Source: Desulfurellaceae bacterium
GTDB lineage: Bacteria > Campylobacterota_A > Desulfurellia > Desulfurellales > Hippeaceae
Assembly (NCBI GenBank): GCA_015486965.1
Contig: WFQQ01000122.1
Span: 1 to 43,883 of the forward strand
Direction: 5' to 3'
Length of the DNA: 43,883 nt
A program made the translations under genes and the position numbers. Shown piece by piece: positions 9,138 through 17,511 of this stretch; the stretch's first letter is position 1, and every line of letters begins with the position of its first letter. The notes below the pieces were generated by a model. The model was not told the DNA's origin. It saw only the letters and a program-made list of their open reading frames with translations, and ran no database searches.

Positions 9138-11086
9138 AATCTTTCTTAAAATCCGTTGTAAAATTCTTCTTATACACATTAACTATGTTGTTATTTTTAG
9201 GCTTCATAGCTTTAGCCCTATATTTGGGCTCAATCTACTTTAGCGTCAGGGGAGACTTTAACAAGATCGTGAATGTGAAAATGTTACCGCTGCCAACAAA
9301 AGTTTACTCAGCGGACGGTAAATTGATAGCCAAATTTGGTCTGCAGAATAGAATCCCTGTAAGGCTATCACAGATATCCCCGTGGATGAGGTATGCAATC
9401 CTTGCAGCAGAGGATGCCCGCTTCTACGAGCATGGTGCAATAGATTTAGTTGGAATTGCAAGAGCTCTGTTTGTTGACATAGTAAAAGGTAAAATAGTTC
9501 AGGGTGGAAGCACAATAACGCAACAGCTTGTAAAAAATATCTATCTCACCCCCTCGAGAACGATAAAAAGGAAACTAAAAGAGATAATACTGGCTTACAG
9601 GTTGGAAAAAGAACTATCCAAAGATAAAATCTTAGAGCTCTACCTGAATACCGTATATTTTGGAGACGGCGCATGGGGTGTAGAGGCAGCAGCGAGGACA
9701 TACTTTGACACACACGCAAAAGATTTAACCATAGCCCAGAGTGCACTATTAGCTGGTCTTGTTGCAGCACCAAGTTATTATAACCCCTACAAACACCCAC
9801 AGAGGGCAAGGAAAAGAACCATTTATGTGCTGAAAAGGATGTATGAAAACCACTTTATAAATCTAAAACAGTTTCAACAGGCAATGAACGCAAAGATTTA
9901 TCTAAAAAAACCTTCAAAAAACCTGTTTGGACTTATAATAGCACCCTACTTTACAGACTACATAAGGACATGGCTGATAAACCACTTTGGGGAAGAGGTG
10001 GTTTACAAAAGTGGATTAAAGGTTTACACAACACTTAATTCAAAGCTACAGAGGTACGCATTTATAGCCGTTAAAACGGGCATACTCTCCATTAAGAAAA
10101 AATACGATGGTCTGCAATCAGCCCTTATCGCAATGAACCCGAAAAACGGATATGTGGAAGCACTTGTTGGTGGTTTTGACTATGCAAAAAGCCAGTTTAA
10201 TAGGGCTTTACAGGCAGAAAGACAGCCAGGTAGCGCTTTTAAGCCTATAATATATCTAACGGCACTAACTGAAGGATACCTTCCAGATGACACAATAGCA
10301 GATAGACCAATAGTGTTTCGATTTAATGGCAAAGAGTGGAGACCACAAAACTACGAAAGGGTATTCCACGGCACGGTAACACTGATGTATGCCCTGGTTC
10401 ACTCGGTCAATGTAGCAACCATAAACCTGTTGAATGCTGTGGGGATTGGGAATGTTATAAGGATGGCACACCAGCTCGGCATAAAGGAGAAAATACCACA
10501 CAACCTATCCATTGCACTGGGCTCTTTAAGCGTCAAACCCATAGAGATGGTTAGAGCTTATGCATCCTTTGATAACTACGGTCTTCTTCCAAAACCCATT
10601 TTCATAACAAAAATAGTGAATAAATATGGAAAGGTAATATACCAGACTAAACCTGAGCTCAAAAGGGTTTTCGACTCTGTGGACGGCTATATCCTTACGG
10701 GAATGCTAAAAAATGTTATACTTTATGGAACTGGCCGTGCAGCCCGAGTTATTAAAAGACCCTTAGCAGGAAAAACGGGCACAACCAACAACTACAGGGA
10801 TGCGTGGTTTATAGGCTATTCGCCCGACCTTGTCTGCGGTGTTTGGGTTGGCTACGACGACAACAGAATGATATTTAGGGGAGCAACAGGGGCAAGGGCA
10901 GCTCTACCTATCTGGATAAGGTTTATGTCTCAGGCTTTGAAGGATAGACCAATAAAAACATTTCCCATTCCTCAAGGCATAACACCAGAGATACTGAAAA
11001 TGCTAAACAGAAAACCTGAAAGCCCAAAAGACCTACAAAATACACAACCCACAATACAGCAACTTTACGAAAATGCCATAAACTGA
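9134..11086 (+). CDS. Penicillin-binding protein 1A (GT51 glycosyltransferase/transpeptidase)
   Basis: ILAAEDARFYEHGAID, GGSTITQQLVKN, RQPGSAFKPIIYLTAL, HSVN, AGKTGTTNNYRDAWFIGYSP. Confidence 0.95.
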   Translation: MKSFLKSVVKFFLYTLTMLLFLGFIALALYLGSIYFSVRGDFNKIVNVKMLPLPTKVYSADGKLIAKFGLQNRIPVRLSQISPWMRYAILAAEDARFYEHGAIDLVGIARALFVDIVKGKIVQGGSTITQQLVKNIYLTPSRTIKRKLKEIILAYRLEKELSKDKILELYLNTVYFGDGAWGVEAAARTYFDTHAKDLTIAQSALLAGLVAAPSYYNPYKHPQRARKRTIYVLKRMYENHFINLKQFQQAMNAKIYLKKPSKNLFGLIIAPYFTDYIRTWLINHFGEEVVYKSGLKVYTTLNSKLQRYAFIAVKTGILSIKKKYDGLQSALIAMNPKNGYVEALVGGFDYAKSQFNRALQAERQPGSAFKPIIYLTALTEGYLPDDTIADRPIVFRFNGKEWRPQNYERVFHGTVTLMYALVHSVNVATINLLNAVGIGNVIRMAHQLGIKEKIPHNLSIALGSLSVKPIEMVRAYASFDNYGLLPKPIFITKIVNKYGKVIYQTKPELKRVFDSVDGYILTGMLKNVILYGTGRAARVIKRPLAGKTGTTNNYRDAWFIGYSPDLVCGVWVGYDDNRMIFRGATGARAALPIWIRFMSQALKDRPIKTFPIPQGITPEILKMLNRKPESPKDLQNTQPTIQQLYENAIN

Positions 11087-11982
11087 TGTCTGAAATAACA
11101 ATTGATAAAATTGATGGGGCATACCTAAACAAAAGGATAGACAAGGTAATTTCTGAAATTTTAGAAATCCCGAGAAACCAAATCCAGAACTACATAAAAG
11201 AGGGTTTAATAACGGTTTGTGGTAAGACAATAAGCAAAAGCTACAAAATAAAGGAAAATGACATCATAAAAATCGTCATACCACCACCAAAAGAGCTGAA
11301 TTTAAAATCCTCGGATGCGCCCATAAAAATACTTTACGAAGACAACGATGTGGTTGTTTTAGATAAACCGTACGGTCTTGTTGTCCATCCTGGAGCTGGA
11401 CATGAAGAAAAAAGCGTGGTGGCTGCACTGTTTTTCAGGGGTATACAATTGTCAAATATAGGGTCTCCACTGAGACCTGGCGTTGTACACAGAATAGACA
11501 AAGACACAAGTGGAGTTATAGTCGTTGCAAAAAATGACAGAGCCCATTTTGAATTGGCCAAACAGTTCTTTGAGCACTCTATAGACAGGGTTTACATAGG
11601 TATAACCGCATGTCATTTGAAAGAAACAGATGGTAAAATAGAACAACCCATAGGCAGACACACCAAAAACAGGAAACTCTTTACAACAACAAAAAACGGA
11701 AAAAATGCTATAACACAATACAAGGTTTTAAAAAAACTTGAAAACTACGATGTGGTTATGTTTAAATTGTTTACAGGAAGAACACATCAGATCAGGGTGC
11801 ATATGAAAGCTATTGGCTGCCCACTTTTGGGGGATAGAGTGTATGGAAAGCAAACAAACATAATAGAAAGACAGGCTCTGCACGCATTCAAGCTCTGCTT
11901 TAGCCACCCATCAACAGGCGAGAGGCTGTGTTTCTACTCAAAATTGCCTGAAGACATGAAAAAAATAATAACTGGAGGTTGA
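11086..11982 (+). CDS. RluA/RluD-family pseudouridine synthase
   Basis: N-terminal S4 domain; VVLDKPYGLVVHPGAGH; GVVHRIDKDTSGVIVVAKND; TGRTHQIRVHMKAIGCPLLGDRVYG. Confidence 0.94.
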   Translation: MSEITIDKIDGAYLNKRIDKVISEILEIPRNQIQNYIKEGLITVCGKTISKSYKIKENDIIKIVIPPPKELNLKSSDAPIKILYEDNDVVVLDKPYGLVVHPGAGHEEKSVVAALFFRGIQLSNIGSPLRPGVVHRIDKDTSGVIVVAKNDRAHFELAKQFFEHSIDRVYIGITACHLKETDGKIEQPIGRHTKNRKLFTTTKNGKNAITQYKVLKKLENYDVVMFKLFTGRTHQIRVHMKAIGCPLLGDRVYGKQTNIIERQALHAFKLCFSHPSTGERLCFYSKLPEDMKKIITGG

Positions 11983-11983
11983 A

Positions 11984-13201
11984 ATGAAAAAATTAGCCCT
12001 TTTGTTAGTTTTACTTCTATTCGTAAGCTCCTGCGCCATCAACAAAACAACCAAGGTAATACCAACCCTTCCTCAAGTTCAGGGACTTACAGCAAAGGGC
12101 GGGATAAGAGAGGTTGGGCTGAGCTGGAACGCTGTGTTAGACCCGCGTGTTGAAGGATATATTATCTATAGAGCTCCAAAACCAGACGGTCCCTATAAAG
12201 AGATAGCAAAGCTTTCGGGTAGATTAACGACCAAATATGTGGATACAGGGGGTTTATTTAAACATTTGCAGGACAATACAGAGTACTTCTACAAAATCGC
12301 CGTCTATTCAGCAAATGGCGTAGGACCTGCAAGCCACTTTGTAGTGGGAAAGACACTTCCTCCACCTCTCTCACCGACCCATATAAGTGCAACAAGCGGG
12401 CTACCACGAATGGTTGTTATTAGATGGCAACCCCCAAAAGACCATACGGTTGTAGCATACAATATTTACAGGGCAACAAACCCCAAAGGACCGTTCAAAA
12501 AGATAGGCAGAGTTAATGGTTATGTTAACACCATCTACATAGACAAAGGTTTAAAAGACGGCACAACATACTACTACTCCGTGGTCTCTGTAAACTTCAA
12601 AGGGGTTGAAGGAGAAATCTTAGCTGTTGCTAAAGCAACAACCAAATATAAACCTATGCCACCAAGAAACCTATCGGCAAGACCCACAGGGGCAGGGCAG
12701 TTGACCATATACTGGTTTCCAAGCCTTACAGCCGATGTGGTTAAATATAGGATTTACAGAGGGGATACACCAAACTCCATGTCTATGGTTGGAGAGGTGC
12801 CATCAAGTAAACTTCAGTTCACAGACAAAGGTCTTGAGCCTGGTAAAACATACTACTACTATGTGACGGCTGTTGATAAGGATGGACTTGAGAGCAAACC
12901 CTCAAAAACATACGCATTCAAAACCAAACCCCTTCCAAAGCCACCCACCGGGATATCTGTCAAACAGATTGGTAAAGCTGTTATCCTGAGCTGGACTAAG
13001 GGTTCTCCTGATACAGTTGAATATGAAGTCTTTAGAAAACACTTCCTGATATTCACAAAGAAAATAGCTACAACAAAAAACACATACTACACAGATAACT
13101 CTGTTGCTCCAAATACAACATATTATTACTATGTCAAATCAGTGGATAAGTTTGGTCAGGAATCACCACCCTCTCCAGAAGTGAAAATCACAGTGAAATA
13201 G
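11984..13201 (+). CDS. Lipoprotein with four fibronectin type III domains
   Basis: Signal peptide with lipobox-like VSSC; repeated FN3 cores (YIIYRAPKPDGPYKEI, YNIYRATNPKGPFKKI, YRIYRGDTPNSMS, YEVFRKHFLIF; TYYYYVTAVD/TYYYYVKSVD). Confidence 0.85.
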   Translation: MKKLALLLVLLLFVSSCAINKTTKVIPTLPQVQGLTAKGGIREVGLSWNAVLDPRVEGYIIYRAPKPDGPYKEIAKLSGRLTTKYVDTGGLFKHLQDNTEYFYKIAVYSANGVGPASHFVVGKTLPPPLSPTHISATSGLPRMVVIRWQPPKDHTVVAYNIYRATNPKGPFKKIGRVNGYVNTIYIDKGLKDGTTYYYSVVSVNFKGVEGEILAVAKATTKYKPMPPRNLSARPTGAGQLTIYWFPSLTADVVKYRIYRGDTPNSMSMVGEVPSSKLQFTDKGLEPGKTYYYYVTAVDKDGLESKPSKTYAFKTKPLPKPPTGISVKQIGKAVILSWTKGSPDTVEYEVFRKHFLIFTKKIATTKNTYYTDNSVAPNTTYYYYVKSVDKFGQESPPSPEVKITVK

Positions 13202-14719
13202 ATGTTCAAAAGGGTTAAAAGTGCTGCCTTAGAAGGCATAGAGGCAGTTGAGATAGACATAGAGGTAGACGCAACACGGGGCATCCCATCGATCAATATA
13301 ATAGGGCTTGCACAGGGAGCGGCAAAGGAAAGCAAAGACAGGGCAATTCACTCCCTTTCCAATAGCGGGATAAAACTACCGCCCAAAAAGATAACAATAA
13401 GCCTTGCCCCTGCTGAAATTAAAAAAACCGGCTCTGGATTCGACCTGCCCATAGCGATTGGGCTTGCTTCTCTGTCCCTTGGCGTGGATTTTAATACGGA
13501 TGGATTTATTTTCTCATCAGAACTCTCATTGGACGGGAAACTAAAACCAATTAAAGGCATCTTCCCTATGGGTATTTTAGCAAGAAAGATAAATCATAAA
13601 CTCGTTGTAAGCAAAGATAATCTAAAAGAGGCTTCACTAACAGGAGCAGAGGTATTCGGATTTAGCTCCTTTTTGGAGGTTTTATCTTTTTTAGAAGGTA
13701 GGTTAGAAGCCAAACCTGAAACCGTAGAATTGGAAGAGCTACTACTCTCAAAAAATGGCTCAGAACTTGATTTTGCAGATGTCAAAGGACAATTTAAGGT
13801 TAAAAGGGCTGTGGTAATAGCCGCATCTGGGTTCCACAACCTTCTAATGGTTGGCTCCCCCGGTGTGGGGAAAAGTATGATAGCAAAAAGAATACCTACG
13901 ATACTTCCAGATATGACCAAGGAGGAAATCCTCGAGACAACAAAAATATACAGCGTTTGTGGTTTGTTAAATCAGGAGCAGCCAATCATAACGACCAGGC
14001 CATACAGGGCTCCCCATTCGGGTAGCAGTGATGTAAGTCTAATCGGAGGCGGTGCAAATGCCATGCCCGGAGAAATTACACTTGCACACAACGGCGTTCT
14101 ATTCCTGGATGAGTTTCCAGAATTCAAAAGAAATGTAATAGAATCACTGAGACAGCCCATGGAAGACGGCGTTATAACGATATCAAGGGCAAACGCAAAA
14201 GTTACATATCCCGCCCGTTTTCTCCTTGTTGCAGCAGCCAATCCCTGCCCCTGCGGATACTACGGTTCAAGAAGAAGGGAGTGCACATGCACAATCCAGC
14301 AGATAAAGAAGTATAGAAGCAAAATCTCAGGGCCCATTCTTGATAGAATCGACATACAAATAAATATACCAGAGGTTGACTATGAAAAACTTTCCTCAAA
14401 TGAAATAGATATGGACTCAGAAAGCATGAAAGAGCTTGTCCAATCAACAATTGAGATTCAAAGGGAGAGATTCAAGAATGACAATATAAACTACAACTCC
14501 CAAATGGGAGAAAATCACCTTAAAATGTACTGCTCTTTAACGGAGGATTCGCATAAAATCCTAAAAATTGCTGTGGACAGGTTTGGATTTTCAGCTCGCA
14601 GCTATTCAAAAATCTTGAAAATAGCAAGAACAATAGCAGACATAGAGAAAGAGGAAACAATAAAACCAAAACACATAAAAGAGGCAATATCCTACAGAGC
14701 ATTGGACTGGGATGTCTAA
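13202..14719 (+). CDS. ComM/YifB-family Mg-chelatase-like AAA ATPase
   Basis: GLAQGAAKESKDRAIHSLSNSG, FDLPIAIGLA, MVGSPGVGKSMIAKRIPTILP, RPYRAPHSGSSDVSLIGGG, NPCPCGYYGS. Confidence 0.95.
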   Translation: MFKRVKSAALEGIEAVEIDIEVDATRGIPSINIIGLAQGAAKESKDRAIHSLSNSGIKLPPKKITISLAPAEIKKTGSGFDLPIAIGLASLSLGVDFNTDGFIFSSELSLDGKLKPIKGIFPMGILARKINHKLVVSKDNLKEASLTGAEVFGFSSFLEVLSFLEGRLEAKPETVELEELLLSKNGSELDFADVKGQFKVKRAVVIAASGFHNLLMVGSPGVGKSMIAKRIPTILPDMTKEEILETTKIYSVCGLLNQEQPIITTRPYRAPHSGSSDVSLIGGGANAMPGEITLAHNGVLFLDEFPEFKRNVIESLRQPMEDGVITISRANAKVTYPARFLLVAAANPCPCGYYGSRRRECTCTIQQIKKYRSKISGPILDRIDIQINIPEVDYEKLSSNEIDMDSESMKELVQSTIEIQRERFKNDNINYNSQMGENHLKMYCSLTEDSHKILKIAVDRFGFSARSYSKILKIARTIADIEKEETIKPKHIKEAISYRALDWDV

Positions 14720-14780
14720 ACCTTGTAATTAAACAGCCTTTATGCTAAAAATAGGTTTAAGTTTTTTAATGAGGTGAAAG

Positions 14781-15140
14781 ATGAAGTACGGTGAAAAAGC
14801 TATAGAAGAAGCAAAACTTGAACCCTGGCCAAACAACCACCCAGAGAACGACTACGAAATCAACATAGAGTTTCCAGAGTTTACATGCAAATGCCCAAGA
14901 AGTGGTTATCCAGACTTTGCCACAATAAAAATAAAATACATCCCAGATAAATATGTAATCGAGCTTAAATCATTGAAACTCTTTCTAAATAAATACAGAG
15001 AAAGGTATATATCTCACGAAGATGCAACAAACGAAATATTCAACGCACTTAAGGAAACCTTAAAACCGAAGCATTTAGAAGTTGTAGGGGATTTTGCACC
15101 ACGGGGAAACATGAAAACAACAATTAAAATCTCATTTTAG
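14781..15140 (+). CDS. queF: NADPH-dependent 7-cyano-7-deazaguanine reductase (short, QueF type)
   Basis: [51 protein letters not shown]. Confidence 0.94.
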   Translation: MKYGEKAIEEAKLEPWPNNHPENDYEINIEFPEFTCKCPRSGYPDFATIKIKYIPDKYVIELKSLKLFLNKYRERYISHEDATNEIFNALKETLKPKHLEVVGDFAPRGNMKTTIKISF

Positions 15141-15151
15141 AGGAGAGAGCT

Positions 15152-16924
15152 GTGGGACTTAAAATAATCAAAAAAATATTGAGTGGAAATCAGGCAATAT
15201 CGATAGGTGCCTATAAAGGAAATGCAAGGTTTGCAAGTGGCTATCCCGGAACACCTTCCAGCGAGATACTGGAGCACTTTAAAAACTATCCCAATGTTAT
15301 AGCCCAGTGGGCACCAAACGAAAAAGCTGGCCTTGAGGCTGCTCTTGGTGCTTCCATTGCTGGGGTTAGAAGCTTTGCAACCATGAAACATGTGGGTCTA
15401 AATGTAGCCGCAGATCCTTTGATGACAGCATCTTATACAGGTGTGAACGCAGGGTTTGTGGTTGTTTCAGCCGATGATCCAGGAATGCACTCATCCCAGA
15501 ATGAGCAGGATAACAGAAGATATGCAAAGTTTGCCAAGGTACCACTCATTGAGCCATCAGACCCTTACGAGGCAATGGCGTTTATGCAGTATGCGTTTGT
15601 GGTTAGTGAAAAGTTTGACACCCCTGTGATTTTAAGGTCAACCACAAGAATCTCCCACTCCTTAGGTGTTGTTCAGTTTGATCCTCGCACCCTTGACAAC
15701 GAAAAGGAGCTTTCACTTGCTAAAGATTTCAAAAAGTATGTAATGATACCTGCAAATGCTATAGAGAGACACAGAGTTGTCATAGATAGACTTGCAAAAT
15801 TAAAAGAGTTTAGCAATCAAACCCCGATAAACAAACTGGAAAAGGGAAAGACAGATTTTGGAATAGTAACATCAAGCATGGCTTACAACTATGTGAAAGA
15901 GCTTATACCCGATGCTAACATATTTAAAGTGGGTTTCAGCTACCCCATGCCTGGCGATAAGATTAGAGAGTTTGCAAAAGATTTGAACAGGGTTATCGTT
16001 GTTGAAGAGCTTGAACCTTTTATGGAAGAGGAGCTTAAAATAGCAGGTATAGAAGTTGAGGGTAAAAAGTACTTTCCTGAAAACGGGGAGTTTAACCTCG
16101 ATATAGTTGAAGAGGGGTTGAAAAAAGCAGGTGTTATAAGGGAGAGGGCAACAACAGTTTACTTCGATGGGTTTGAGCTACCAAAAAGACCACCTGCACT
16201 CTGCCCCGGTTGTCCACACAGGCCTATTTTTGACATACTCCACTCAAGAAAGGATGTCTTCATTACTGGAGATATAGGTTGCTATACTCTGGGATGTCTT
16301 CCGCCGTTGAGTGCCATGCACACAACTGTATGTATGGGAGCAAGCATATCCATGGGTGTTGGAGCTTCCAAGGTTCAAAAAGAGGATAAAGTTGTTGCAA
16401 TTATAGGAGATTCAACCTTCTTCCACACGGGCATCCAACCGCTAATTGATGCCCGGATAAACGGGGCAAATTTAACAGTTATAATACTCGACAATAGAAT
16501 AACAGCAATGACAGGCGGTCAACCAGACCCCGGAAGTGGATTCACACTTAAAGGGGAAGAGGTTAATCCTATAAGAATTTACGAGCTTGCAAAAGCCATA
16601 GGCATTGAAAGGGTTTTTGAGATTGACCAATACGATTACAAAGCTACAAAAGAGCTTATAAACAGGGAGATAGACACAGATGCCCTGAGTGTTATAATAC
16701 CTACAAGGCCGTGCGTACTTGCACCGAAAAGAATTAAAGACAGACCGCTTGTTGTCATACCTGACAAATGTGTAGGCTGCAAAAGGTGCTTGAGAATCGC
16801 ATGTCCTGCAATTGACTTTAAAAACAATAAAGCCATTATAGACGAGTTCCTATGTACAGGTTGTGAGGTTTGTAAAAATGTATGCCCCGTGGAAGGAGCT
16901 ATTGTCCACAAGGAGGAAAAATGA
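15152..16924 (+). CDS. iorA: Indolepyruvate ferredoxin oxidoreductase alpha subunit
   Basis: SGYPGTPSSEILEHF, CPGCPHRPIFDIL, TGDIGCYTLG, GDSTFFHTGIQPLIDA, C-terminal two [4Fe-4S] ferredoxin motifs CVGCKRCLRIACP / CTGCEVCKNVCP; GTG start. Confidence 0.94.
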   Translation: MGLKIIKKILSGNQAISIGAYKGNARFASGYPGTPSSEILEHFKNYPNVIAQWAPNEKAGLEAALGASIAGVRSFATMKHVGLNVAADPLMTASYTGVNAGFVVVSADDPGMHSSQNEQDNRRYAKFAKVPLIEPSDPYEAMAFMQYAFVVSEKFDTPVILRSTTRISHSLGVVQFDPRTLDNEKELSLAKDFKKYVMIPANAIERHRVVIDRLAKLKEFSNQTPINKLEKGKTDFGIVTSSMAYNYVKELIPDANIFKVGFSYPMPGDKIREFAKDLNRVIVVEELEPFMEEELKIAGIEVEGKKYFPENGEFNLDIVEEGLKKAGVIRERATTVYFDGFELPKRPPALCPGCPHRPIFDILHSRKDVFITGDIGCYTLGCLPPLSAMHTTVCMGASISMGVGASKVQKEDKVVAIIGDSTFFHTGIQPLIDARINGANLTVIILDNRITAMTGGQPDPGSGFTLKGEEVNPIRIYELAKAIGIERVFEIDQYDYKATKELINREIDTDALSVIIPTRPCVLAPKRIKDRPLVVIPDKCVGCKRCLRIACPAIDFKNNKAIIDEFLCTGCEVCKNVCPVEGAIVHKEEK

Positions 16925-17508
16925 ACATAGTGAGCGTTCTATTTGTGGGGGTCGGCGGAGATGGTATAATTACAGCTTCAAACATTGTAGCACAGGCGTG
17001 TATGCTTGCAGGGTACGATGTAAAAAAAAGCGAGATACACGGCATGAGCCAGAGGGGAGGTTCAGTCAGCGCCTCTGTAAGATTTGGAGATAAGGTGTAC
17101 TCGCCTACAGACAAACTGGGAAGTGTTAAGTATATGCTTGCCACAGAGAAGATAGAGATGTTGAGGTGGGTCAGGTATTTAAACAGAGGCTCTGTAGTGG
17201 TGGTTAATGACAGAATCGTCCCGATAATCGGCCAGACAATAGATGAAGATAGAATTGATAACATGGTTGAGCAGGTTCAAACAAAAACCCTTGTAAAAAG
17301 GAAGTTTTTAGTGGATTCGGAGAAATTGGGCAACCCAAGGCTCTCAAATACCATTATGCTTGGAGTTTTATCAAACTTTCTCGAAATAGATGAAAAATAC
17401 TTCCATGATGCAATAGACCTTATTCTGCCTGAGAAGTTGAGAACAATCAACCAATCGGCTTTTAGCTATGGCAAAAATCTTATATATGACAATACCAGTG
17501 GGGAGTAA
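16921..17508 (+). CDS. iorB: Indolepyruvate oxidoreductase beta subunit (start corrected to ATG 16921)
   Basis: FVGVGGDGIITASNIVAQACMLAGYDVKKSEIHGMSQRGGSVSASVRFG; SD AGGAGG just upstream; ATGA overlap with iorA. Confidence 0.92.
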   Translation: MNIVSVLFVGVGGDGIITASNIVAQACMLAGYDVKKSEIHGMSQRGGSVSASVRFGDKVYSPTDKLGSVKYMLATEKIEMLRWVRYLNRGSVVVVNDRIVPIIGQTIDEDRIDNMVEQVQTKTLVKRKFLVDSEKLGNPRLSNTIMLGVLSNFLEIDEKYFHDAIDLILPEKLRTINQSAFSYGKNLIYDNTSGE

Positions 17509-17511
17509 AAA

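Noticed and set aside
14720-14780. preQ1 riboswitch upstream of queF
   Set aside because: Only a 7-bp inverted repeat is visible; the conserved preQ1 aptamer pattern was not recognisable by eye. Reported only as a low-interest structured leader.
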